DNA of 64,000 nucleotides from Nibribacter roseus. Lineage in GTDB: Bacteria; Bacteroidota; Bacteroidia; Cytophagales; Hymenobacteraceae. Below are positions 8,703 to 16,347 of the stretch, in pieces. The translations under genes and the position numbers were made by a program. The first letter of the stretch is position 1, and the number at the start of each line of letters is the position of its first letter. The stretch is taken from positions 620,001 to 684,000 of the forward strand of contig NZ_JBHSYQ010000016.1 in assembly GCF_042662225.1 (NCBI RefSeq), read 5' to 3'. The notes beneath the pieces are model-generated. The model was not told where the DNA came from and searched no databases. It saw nothing but the letters and a program-made list of their open reading frames with translations.

Positions 8703-8823
8703 CCATGAGTAATGGCCTGTACCTTGGCTATTACATTTAATATTAATTTTTTTGTAAACTTGACTTAGATATGATTCCCTAAAGGCCAATCGATTTATGT
8801 TTGGATGCTTTCCGCACTTAAGA

Positions 8824-9310
8824 TTATTTGCCTGACTTCAACCTTTTGATGTGAGCTTTCATTTCTGCAATTCCCTTTTCTTGTGCCTTAATTATTTCCT
8901 CTTTCATTTTCCTTACCTCTGGGTCTTTTATATCTGCCCTTTCACTTGCGAGAATAGCTATCGAATGGTGCGGAATCATAGCTTTCATGTACAGCACATC
9001 ACCAATTGGGGTTTGAGTCCTTGCCAAAGCTAAAGCACCTATAAACAACAACAGACTACCCAGAACAATAGCTATGTTCTTGTTCTTGTACATGTCCTTC
9101 ATGAAGAAAAACATTATCACTGCCATTGCGGCAATACCTAAGCAAGCCATGTAAAACCATGTGAGACTGAAGGAAACATGGTCTATCTCGTAAGTGTTAA
9201 GGTACATTGTTATTGTACATTGCGATAAAGGAGCAAAGTAACATCAATACGAATTTCGTGTAGTTACTCTTACCTCCTTTGTGATGAGCCATTCCGTAGT
9301 TATTCTCCAT
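8824..9310 (-). pseudogene. DUF305 membrane protein gene split by a one-base frameshift
   Basis: The long frame (ATG at 9207, 127 residues) has two membrane segments (SLTWFYMACLGIAAMAVIMF and IAIVLGSLLLFIGALALA) and the DUF305 core with YMKAMIPHHSIAI and EEIIKAQEKGIAEMKAHI. The true start is probably the ATG at 9310, which opens MENNYGMAHHKGG and FVLMLLCSFIAMY in another frame. Removing one A of the pair at 9213-9214 joins the frames as MYITMYLNTYE, which is how I recall members of this family reading. DUF305 proteins often travel with copper resistance or mobile elements. It could be a decaying gene, a slippage-expressed gene or a sequencing error. The downstream frame could still be made from 9207. 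Confidence 0.7.
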
Positions 9311-9455
9311 TTCGTCTTTTATAAGGTTGTTGTGCTTATTTCACTTTCTATGCAGACAATTTCTGTATATACATAGACATACGATTATCTGTACTATTAG
9401 ATAGTGCAACGTCTACTTTAATAGCAGGTCTAAGGAATAATCTTAAGAACATTAT

Positions 9456-9644
9456 TTAGGCGTACAATACAAGAGCTTCGAAATTTCTAAGTCCATAGAA
9501 TTTCACTGCGTCTTCACTCATACCTTTGGGAATTTCTGCCACACCACACTTTCTAAGGACACTAACAGGTGGATAGCTTATCCTGTCTCCTGCTTTTAAC
9601 TCATAGGCAACAACAGCAGCAAACAGCTTAGACTTCCCTGTGAA
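9456..9644 (-). pseudogene. Decayed third copy of the unknown family at 2789-3268
   Basis: Between two TAA codons the minus strand reads FAAVVAYELKAGDRISYPPV, then SVLRKCGVAEIPKGMSEDAV and KFYGLRNFEALVLYA, without a start codon. It aligns with FANQLQEEDRIGHPPE, SVLRRYGVAEIAQSMSADAL and NYYRKRNYEALARYA of the gene at 2789-3268 over about 60 residues. Both ends are missing, so this is a gene fragment. It lies about 750 bases from the second copy. Confidence 0.75.
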
Positions 9645-9774
9645 TTAGGTGTTCATATAACGAAGAAACACGGTATTTCGGGTTCAAATACGTATTTTCT
9701 TACATCCAGACAGTCCATTGGAAACTAAGAATCAATTCTTTATGTATTATTGAAATCTATCAAATAGGAATACC

Positions 9775-10056
9775 ATGGTCCACCTCAGCGAGAAAGTACT
9801 GTCGTTTGTGAAAGGCGGCTATTTGCTGACTGACATACCTAAAATTGGGTCTACCTCAATCTCCATTCATCAAATTTGCAATGAGTTCACCGTTTTAACA
9901 ACCTATGAGGAGCCACATATAGACAGGTACGTTTACTACTTCAGGAACGTCCAAAACCCTTACACCATCCTGAAGGTTGACTACAACCATGGTGTGTTAA
10001 AATCAATACTTGCCCCAGCTCATTTCTTTGAAGATGATTTCTTAGCCTATAATTGA
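9775..10056 (+). CDS. Hypothetical protein, 93 aa
   Basis: The frame runs from an ATG to a TGA with normal protein composition (IPKIGSTSISIHQICNEF, YVYYFRNVQNPYTILKVDY). It has no signal peptide, membrane helix or known motif. The size and beta-rich pattern would fit a small single-domain cytoplasmic protein. It lies between the dead third copy of the unknown family and the second PAS kinase, on the opposite strand to both. The function is unknown. Confidence 0.5.
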   Translation: MVHLSEKVLSFVKGGYLLTDIPKIGSTSISIHQICNEFTVLTTYEEPHIDRYVYYFRNVQNPYTILKVDYNHGVLKSILAPAHFFEDDFLAYN

Positions 10057-10151
10057 CAGGCAAGTTCTCGCTCAAACTTTCGTATCACAGCGTTTGACAA
10101 CCAGCATTAGCAGGTGTTTCAGAATTAGGACAGGGAGCCAAATAAGGTTTG

Positions 10152-11231
10152 TTACTTTCTGAAGTACACCTTGAAGGTGGTTCCCTCACCCTCGGTGCTT
10201 TCCACTTGAATTTCCCCCCCCATGCCTTCCACCATGTTCTTGACTATGAATAACCCTATACCTGACCCCTCGATATCGTCTCTTAATCTGGTAAAACGGT
10301 CGAAAATCACCGACCTCTTATCATCTTCCATACCCATTCCGTTATCTTTCACTGTGAGCAAAATAGACTCTCCAACCTCCTCCGTTTTGATTTGGATTTC
10401 TGGTGACCTATCTGACGATTTATATTTGATAGCATTGCTGATAAGGTTGTAAATGATGCTTCTGATGTTCCTGCGGGAGAAACTAATCTCTGTTACATTT
10501 AGCTCACTGGTAATATTCGCTTTAGTTTCAGTTATCTTGTCTTTGAGTGATAGCTTTGCATCCTCTATCACATTGCCGAAGTTTACCCGCTCTGGTTCCT
10601 GGTCGAAACCTCTGTCATTCCCACCTATGTCCACAAGGTCGTCCACCGTCTCCTTTAGTTTTGATACTGCTAAGGTTAACATCTCTTCAACTTCTTTTAT
10701 CACGGCCCCGTCACCGTTTGCTTCCCCGAGAATACTCACCAAACCCTCCATATTGGAAATGGGGCCTTTAATATCATGGTACAGTGCATGAATGACAACT
10801 TCATGGTTCCTGTTTAGCTTCTCATAGCTCTTTAGTGTCTGTATGCGGTCATTGATGTCAATGAAGGTGATGATAACACCATTGGTTCTGTTCTCTCTCC
10901 TGATTATATAGGGAAGGATGTTCATCTGGTACCATACTCGGTCGGTTGTCTGTATTTCCTTTTCCAGACTCACATTGCTTTCGATTACCTCATGTATGTT
11001 TTCAATGATAGTAGGGAACCTTATGTTATTGGAAACATCATCAATGTGCTTACCTAAGTCGCCTTCGGATAATTTGAAATGAGTCATGGCGGCAGGGGTG
11101 AACTTGCGGAGCTTCATGTCAGCATCCACGAAAAGCTGAGGAATGATGGTGTTGTTGAAGTAGTTCTCCAATTCCTCATTCAACTCAATCAGCTTCCCAA
11201 TTTTATCTGCATTTCCAGGTGCCTTTCCCAT
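10152..11231 (-). CDS. PAS domain sensor histidine kinase, paralog of 7101-8177
   Basis: The protein has 359 residues with the same order as its paralog: N-terminal helix (KLIELNEELENYFNNTIIPQ is shared word for word), CheB/CheR-type PAS domain at about 20-130, phosphoacceptor His in LYHDIKGPISN near residue 154, N box NLISNAIKYKS, G1 DNGMGM and G2 GSGIGLFIVKN. All catalytic motifs are intact, so it should be active. The PAS and ATPase parts are highly similar to the paralog, while the helix after the H box is not. No receiver gene is adjacent. It is a cytoplasmic sensor of unknown ligand. Confidence 0.92.
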   Translation of the reverse strand: MGKAPGNADKIGKLIELNEELENYFNNTIIPQLFVDADMKLRKFTPAAMTHFKLSEGDLGKHIDDVSNNIRFPTIIENIHEVIESNVSLEKEIQTTDRVWYQMNILPYIIRRENRTNGVIITFIDINDRIQTLKSYEKLNRNHEVVIHALYHDIKGPISNMEGLVSILGEANGDGAVIKEVEEMLTLAVSKLKETVDDLVDIGGNDRGFDQEPERVNFGNVIEDAKLSLKDKITETKANITSELNVTEISFSRRNIRSIIYNLISNAIKYKSSDRSPEIQIKTEEVGESILLTVKDNGMGMEDDKRSVIFDRFTRLRDDIEGSGIGLFIVKNMVEGMGGEIQVESTEGEGTTFKVYFRK

Positions 11232-11425
11232 GAGTATAAGTGTTTAAGAATATTGATTATTCCAAAGTAGTTACATAAATCTATGTGAATTTGTTTTACA
11301 TTGATTACCCTCATAGGCCAGTTTAAAATTATTCGTAACCAGAGTAAAGACGAAAGGCAAGAAAAAGTATCATAGTTTAGGTAAGTTTTCTGGTAACTTG
11401 CATTCACATATTACAGAATGGAACC

Positions 11426-11467
11426 ATGTGCGGAAGATACTCAGTATTATTCTGGAAGAAACGGTAG
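11426..11467 (+). pseudogene. Remnant of an SRAP (YedK/HMCES-type) gene start
   Basis: An ATG at 11426 is followed by MCGRYSVLFWKKR and a TAG at 11465. MCGRYS is the invariant N-terminus of SRAP proteins, where Cys2 is the catalytic residue that crosslinks to abasic sites in single-stranded DNA. The next 120 bases hold scattered weak echoes in shifted frames (GRSRVFIVPGS resembles the RRCLVPADGF block), so the body seems decayed. The assignment rests mainly on six residues. The rest of 11232-11646 holds nothing else I can see. Confidence 0.35.
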
Positions 11468-11646
11468 ACAGGTCAAAGCACAGCACGATATTAAAAGTAC
11501 ATCAGCTTCTTATAGAAAATTTCGGCAGGAATAAGATAAAGGGGCGATCCAGGGTATTTATAGTGCCTGGCAGTTGAAACGGGATTTCAAGTCGCCCAAC
11601 ATACCACCAGTATAAGTAATTTGCGGATTGTATTTGTTTAATGAAA

Positions 11647-13122
11647 TCAATTTTCAACTGCGGATTCTATTAGTTCAAAAACCTCCAAGTAGGATTTCTT
11701 CACAGAAAATATTTCAGCCATCTCTTTGTTAATTTTTGATGTATTATTTTCATTCAATCCCGATAGATATTTCTCCGTAACCTGCAATCCACCTACGTGA
11801 CCTAAGGATTTACAATGTCATATACATCTACTCCATTCATAAGCATCAAGCTTGCGTATGAATGCCGACTAAGATGCGATTTCAATGTAATTTTCAACCC
11901 TGCCTTCTTTTGAAGCAACTTCAGATGCCTATCATAAACTAGTGACTTATTCTTCATCTTCTTATACTGGGCTTCTGTAACCTTAGAAAAGTCATTATTT
12001 TTAATATTCCTGAAATCAAAATCTCGCAAAAAGTCAAAAATAAATATTTCTCCATTCTTTGGTAGCATTGAAAACTGCATGATTTGCTCCTTATAGTTCT
12101 CAAATAAATGACTTTGGACACTCTCTACTTCTTTAGCTAAATCAAGTGAAATCGTCTCATTAACTATGGAATCAAAACCACCTCTGACACCTCTACTTTT
12201 TAAAACTTCTATTTTATAGTTATTTAGTCTCACCAATTCTTTTTCAATACCTTTTATAGTTCGCAAAGACTTAATACTTATCCTTTCAGCAAGTTTTTTA
12301 AATTCACAAATTAAAATATTTCATACAATATCATTTATATAAACACTAATGAAAGTGCCTGTCTTAAACCTTTTATATTCACTGTGATTACTCTTTATCA
12401 TATTTCAGCGAAGCAACTGCAAGTCAGAAACCCGTATGCACTGTAAGAAAAGTTGTGCAAGAAATTTATTTCTAGTATCCCATATTTGCTCTCCCTCAAG
12501 AAGATAAAGTTTAAATATCTTAGATATTTCATCCTCACCCAATGCTACCTTGTTTACTTTAGTATTTTTAAATTCAAAGGAAGTAAACGGGTGGCGGAGA
12601 AAATCATAGAAGTTTTCACCTATCGCTTTGTCAAGCACTTGCCTTGTCAGCTTCAGGTAATGATTAGCTGAATTGGTTGACATTTTTAACAAGAAAAATC
12701 TATTAAGGTCATAAATGTATTTAGTATCCATATCACTAAACAAAATATTCACCTGTTTCCTATCCCTTTATAAAGGCTATTAACTTGTTTAAAACAGTTT
12801 GATACTTAATGCGGCTTCCATGATAGATTACTCTTGGTAAATACTCATTTTCGAAATAAGACAAAAATGACTCCTTACTTTTAAGTGTTGCCTTAAAACC
12901 TTCCTTGTCTGATAGGTTCTCAAAATCTTTAATCCGAGCGGATACTTCCTTATTTATTTCTACGTAATCTACCGCATCGGTTTTTCTGACTGTGCCAGAC
13001 TTCTTATTCCACAGCTTAACAGGCAATTTGATTTTAAGTGAGTAATAAGTAGACTTTGACTCCACTGTTTTCCTAATAGCGTTTGTACCAACGCTATCCG
13101 TAGAATATTTTACCCGAAGCAC
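11647..13122 (-). pseudogene. Tyrosine recombinase/integrase pseudogene
   Basis: Four pieces in order make one site-specific recombinase of the Bacteroidota conjugative-element type. Piece 1 (13122-12760) is the arm-binding domain (KSTYYSLKIKLPVKLWNKK). After a frameshift, piece 2 (12752-12405) is the core-binding domain and the first catalytic Arg (CIRVSDLQLLR). TGA then replaces the Trp codon normally found after LR. The same frame continues (KTGTFISVYINDIV), has a second TGA, and goes on to HLSRHSYASLMLMNGVDVYD with the HxxR motif. After another frameshift come KSLGHVGGLQVTEKYLSGLN, with the late His and the Tyr nucleophile, and a TGA at 11647. All catalytic residues can be found, but the gene cannot make a full protein. 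Readable sequence continues upstream of 13122, so the native start may be earlier. Confidence 0.88.
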
Positions 13123-13203
13123 TGCCTTGTAAGAAGTAGCATTATCATTACCTTTACTCTGAGTTTGTTGTAAGTTAATCAGTAAATAGTGACTTTGTAT
13201 TTG

Positions 13204-13227
13204 GTGTAAAATAAAGTGTAAAATATT
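13204..13227. repeat. Two short direct repeats beside the recombinase, including the right attachment-like copy
   Basis: GTGTAAAATA occurs twice in tandem here, about 12 bases apart, some 80-100 bases from the 5' end of the recombinase remnant. The longer form AGTGTAAAATATT (13215-13227) is identical to 2743-2755. These could be arm-type binding sites or an attachment site, or chance AT-rich repeats. Confidence 0.2.
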
Positions 13228-13338
13228 CTTTCAATTTTCAAGGCAAACCAAGAAGCACCAAATAAAGACAAAGCACTGATTATCAACAATAAACAAGACC
13301 CCTAGTTCAACGGTTAGAATAGCCCTTTCTATAACTTT

Positions 13339-13392
13339 TAAGAAGGTGTTTTAGGTGTGTTTTTGTGAAAACACACCTAAAACACCTTCTTA
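13339..13392. repeat. Palindrome family copy with perfect 25-bp arms
   Basis: Arms at 13339-13363 and 13368-13392 are exact reverse complements with a 4-base loop. The core GTGTTTTAGGTGTGTTTT is a variant of the family consensus, with matching changes in the other arm. The right arm contains the stop codon of the PAS-like gene at 13390. Confidence 0.92.
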
Positions 13393-13881
13393 GCTTTTGA
13401 TAGCTTCATTTCTTTGGTGTGCCCGGTGCAGTTCAATGTTTTGCCTGATAAGCTCGCGGCGGGCGTTCACCAATTGGTTATTTACCCGGCTCAGCTCTTC
13501 CAGTAATTCTATATGCTGCACATCGGGTTCCCATATTTTGGAAGGTTCTATCTGACCATTTACTATCTGAAAAGTGTCTGACTGAGCTACAGAGGCGGTA
13601 GACAAGAAAAGCCAAATTTCATCTGTAGTAAAAGTAGCTCCTAAGGTAAAAGCTTGGTCTTGCGGATAGTTTTTCAAGAAAATATCACCCATCAGCGCAG
13701 ACTCCTGCGGGAACAGCTTCCACCACTGTCGTACTGTTTCAAGGCAGTCTGGCTCCAGTAAATCCGTGAACTGTTGGTCCAGCGCCAGGTTCGCTACATC
13801 AGGAAAATCTGTTTTCACCACCTCTACCACTTTTCCCGCCAAATTGCAGCGCCAAATAATTCCTTTTGTCTTTTTCTCCAT
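13390..13881 (-). CDS. PAS-like protein with C-terminal coiled coil, third gene of the B12 operon
   Basis: From the ATG at 13881 (MEKKTKGIIWRCNLAGKVV) the protein has 163 residues. A start at 13959 would overlap the previous gene by 68 bases and is not needed. The first 115 residues look like a PAS or PAS-like sensor fold (QFTDLLEPDCLETVRQWWKL, GDIFLKNYPQDQAF, EIWLFLSTA). The last 40 form a long helix (EELSRVNNQLVNARRELIRQ) typical of a signalling coiled coil. There is no output domain. It follows the B12-binding gene by 10 bases, so the two are surely co-transcribed and may form one sensory unit. A 25-bp palindrome overlaps its stop codon. Confidence 0.7.
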   Translation of the reverse strand: MEKKTKGIIWRCNLAGKVVEVVKTDFPDVANLALDQQFTDLLEPDCLETVRQWWKLFPQESALMGDIFLKNYPQDQAFTLGATFTTDEIWLFLSTASVAQSDTFQIVNGQIEPSKIWEPDVQHIELLEELSRVNNQLVNARRELIRQNIELHRAHQRNEAIKS

Positions 13882-13891
13882 TATTACTTCT

Positions 13892-14953
13892 TTACTTCTC
13901 CTGCGCCAAAAGATTCTGCGCCACTTGTAAGGCTTCCTGTGCATTGGTGCCGTAGCCATTGGCGCCTACTTCTTTCCAAAGGTTCTTCTCTGTATTAAAC
14001 GGATAACCGCCCACTAGTATTTTTACCTGCTCCAGTCCCTTAGTTTCTTTTATGGCCTTTATGGTATCTTTCACGGCGGGCACATGAAAAGTCATGGTAG
14101 CAGAAAGCAGTACCAAATCTGGTTTTTGATCACGTATGGCACTTATGATAGCCGTTACCGGTACATTAGCCCCTAAATAATAGGTATCCCAGCCCTCCAT
14201 TTCAAAAAAGTCACAAACCATACGCACCCCCAACTCATGCATATCGCCGGAAACACAGGTAGCAATCAGTTTTTGTCCGTTCCGCTCCGTCCCGAAAATG
14301 AGTGGGTAGAGCTGTGACATAATACTTTGAGTGATGGCCGTGCAGAAGTGCTCCTGAGCCACGCTTATTTTGTTTGTTTGCCACAGGCGACCAATCTTAT
14401 GCTGTACCGGTTGAAAAACCTTCAGGTATATTTCCTTCACGGTCACGCCCTGGTTTACTTGCTCCAAAATAAGTTCTGTGGCGGCGGCCCGTTGCCCGGA
14501 TAATAATAACTCCAGATACTGTTGGGCAACAGGTTCTAAGGGAGCCTCTGTCGTGACATACCTTATGTTATTGTTTTGTTCAAGCAGTTGCAACGCACCA
14601 TTCAGGTGGTTGGCTACCCGCACGTATTGGTCAATGGGCAGGTTTTGGGCAACGGCCTCTTTCAAGGCAATGAGGTTAGCATGAAAATCCTGCACCGGCA
14701 ACTGGCGGGTGGCCAACACCTGCTGTGCCCACAACACGTAATCGCTGAACAAGGCATCACTGTCACAGGCTACCGCTTCTATGAGGTAAGAAAGGTGGTA
14801 GCTGGTGTCTTGCAGGCACTTTTCTTTTCCTGCATCACGATAACGTTTTGCCAAATCCGGATTCTGATGAAACACCATTTTTGTGGCGCTTTCAGCCAAT
14901 TTAGGAGACATGCGTTTTAACATGGCGGCCGTTTGTTTACTGGTGTCAGCCAT
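13892..14953 (-). CDS. Cobalamin (B12)-binding domain protein
   Basis: The protein has 353 residues from the ATG at 14953, and a GTG at 14962 would add three. The N-terminal 130 residues are helical and lack the MerR DNA-binding domain of CarH. In the middle is the B12-cap helix bundle with the conserved AQEHFCTAI. The C-terminal 130 residues are a Rossmann-type B12 domain with GDMHELGVRMV, the DxHxxG motif whose His is the lower axial ligand of cobalamin, followed by PDLVLLSATMTF and KILVGGYPF. Such proteins are corrinoid carriers or B12-based light or redox sensors. With a PAS-like protein behind it and no methyltransferase nearby, a sensor role is more likely. It sits in a three-gene operon with an ABM protein. 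Confidence 0.9.
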   Translation of the reverse strand: MADTSKQTAAMLKRMSPKLAESATKMVFHQNPDLAKRYRDAGKEKCLQDTSYHLSYLIEAVACDSDALFSDYVLWAQQVLATRQLPVQDFHANLIALKEAVAQNLPIDQYVRVANHLNGALQLLEQNNNIRYVTTEAPLEPVAQQYLELLLSGQRAAATELILEQVNQGVTVKEIYLKVFQPVQHKIGRLWQTNKISVAQEHFCTAITQSIMSQLYPLIFGTERNGQKLIATCVSGDMHELGVRMVCDFFEMEGWDTYYLGANVPVTAIISAIRDQKPDLVLLSATMTFHVPAVKDTIKAIKETKGLEQVKILVGGYPFNTEKNLWKEVGANGYGTNAQEALQVAQNLLAQEK

Positions 14954-14962
14954 GCTTTTCAC

Positions 14963-15262
14963 TTAGTCTGCTATATGTTCAAAAAAACGCACTTTGGCAG
15001 AACGAGGCACCAGCTTCAATCCTTTAGGTATACCACTATGAGATTCATGGTACAAATGGCTGTGGTGCCACACTTTATAACTCTCCTCATCGGTCCACTG
15101 GGTAATAAGCCAGATTTCCTGCGGATTGTCAGTAGGCGAAATCACCTGCATCTTAATAAAGCCAGGAGCTTCGTTTACTAATTTAGGTCGGTTAAGAAAA
15201 GCTTCCTTAACGGCCTCCGCCATATCGTTGGCTATGGTAAATGTACTTAGGGCAATGAACAT
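14963..15262 (-). CDS. ABM-family monooxygenase-like protein, first gene of the B12 operon
   Basis: The protein has 99 residues and the dimeric alpha/beta barrel pattern of the antibiotic biosynthesis monooxygenase family: MFIALSTFTIANDMAEAVK, then PGFIKMQVISPTDNPQEIWL, TQWTDEESYKVWHHSHLYHE and SHSGIPKGLKLV. Several His in the middle could bind heme or a ligand. Members include heme-degrading enzymes (HmoA/IsdG type) and quinone-modifying enzymes, and many lack a known reaction. The stop codon is ten bases from the ATG of the B12-binding gene and directly abuts its alternative GTG, so the genes are translationally linked. Confidence 0.85.
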   Translation of the reverse strand: MFIALSTFTIANDMAEAVKEAFLNRPKLVNEAPGFIKMQVISPTDNPQEIWLITQWTDEESYKVWHHSHLYHESHSGIPKGLKLVPRSAKVRFFEHIAD

Positions 15263-15836
15263 ATAAGTGCATATAATGAAAAAACCGCCACCAGATGGAC
15301 TTTAAAACATTTGATAAACATCAATATTTTGTTCTTCCGTCCAGCAAAGAGGGGTTTACCTAAAGCCAAGTTATCTTTCTTAAAGAGAAGCGCCAAGAAA
15401 TTTCTGTCATTTATCAAGTAAATCTTTTCTCCTATATTTAATAAACTACAATACCTCAACAACTTACCTGTCCATTCATTTATTTAATCTGATTTTGAAT
15501 TTTTAATTAAGAATTGATTGAACTGTTTTTCGCCTGTTTTACAAAAAGTAAGCTAAAAACGCCTTGGTCATAGGGTTGTAGCTGGTCTTTCTTTTATTTG
15601 GATCGAAGAATTACCCTGCCCGGAAAGCTTTAAAAAGTTGAGCAAGAATTACCCTTCTACAGGATTACCTCTGGCTGATGTCCCTCTTCAAATGAACTCA
15701 ACCGTTCAGGCTGATTTCTATAAAAATATAATGACATACCTGCTTTATTAGAAGCCGCCTTTTCTTTATCTTGTATCAATTTATACCCAAAGCAAATTTC
15801 TTAGTATCAAAGGCTAACTCTCTTACCAATATTACC
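15263..15836. other. Intergenic region between divergent genes
   Basis: I see no credible gene. A degenerate palindrome lies at 15523-15560. The region must hold the promoters of the B12 operon (minus) and the gene at 15837 (plus), but I cannot place either with confidence. Confidence 0.5.
15523..15560. repeat. Degenerate copy of the palindrome family
   Basis: CTGTTTTTCGCCTGTTTT is followed by AAAAAGTAAGCTAAAAAC. Outer and inner blocks match the family, but pairing is interrupted. Confidence 0.45.
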
Positions 15837-16226
15837 ATGTACCAGCTATCGATGCTCCTTTTTTTACTACTTTCTTTTGTGGGTGTGGCACCAGAGAGAA
15901 CCTATAAAGATTTAGTGGGCAAATGGGAAGGGGAAGACGGGAATGGCTTTCATACGGTTTTGCAGTTTATTGATAACCAGAAAGTAATTTTCACCGTGGA
16001 AGGTGAAGAAATGCCCGCCGCCACTTACAAAGCCGATTTCAGGAAAAACCCCATTTGGCTGGATATCATCAACGTGGTGGAAGATGAAGAAGAAATTCTG
16101 GAGGGTATTATTCAGTTTCAGGACAGAAACACCATCAAATACCAGGTTTTTCCGGACGGTGACGGTCCGAGAAAATTTGACACCTCAGACCCGGAGACAA
16201 TTGTAGTGCTTAAAAGAAAAGGATAA
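15837..16226 (+). CDS. Small secreted lipocalin-like hypothetical protein
   Basis: The ATG at 15837 gives 129 residues that begin with a clean signal peptide (MYQLSMLLFLLLSFVGVA). An upstream in-frame start at 15771 would bury it. The mature part starts YKDLVGKWEGEDGNGFHTVL, the usual opening of small lipocalin-like or META-like domains, and continues as alternating beta strands (VIFTVEGEEMPAATYKADF, NTIKYQVFPDGDGPRKF) to VVLKRKG. It is probably periplasmic. The ligand is unknown. A plausible -7 promoter element for the next gene lies 9 bases after its stop. Confidence 0.65.
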   Translation: MYQLSMLLFLLLSFVGVAPERTYKDLVGKWEGEDGNGFHTVLQFIDNQKVIFTVEGEEMPAATYKADFRKNPIWLDIINVVEDEEEILEGIIQFQDRNTIKYQVFPDGDGPRKFDTSDPETIVVLKRKG

Positions 16227-16235
16227 CCCTTTTGC

Positions 16236-16243
16236 TATATTTG
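16236..16243 (+). promoter_or_regulatory. Candidate -7 promoter element for the protease gene
   Basis: TATATTTG matches the Bacteroidota -7 consensus TAnnTTTG about 105 bases before the ATG at 16348. No good -33 TTG is at the expected distance, so support is partial. Confidence 0.3.
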
Positions 16244-16347
16244 TACAGCTGTACTTAAAACAATTGGCAGCTATTGTGCTTTATTTGTTTATTTGATTAC
16301 CTCCTTCCACCCTTATTATCTGATTATCATTATTTGAACCAGCCTTT

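Noticed and set aside
15247..15462. Open frame of 71 codons upstream of the ABM gene
   Set aside because: It overlaps the start of the ABM gene and looks like chance hydrophobic sequence in an AT-rich region.
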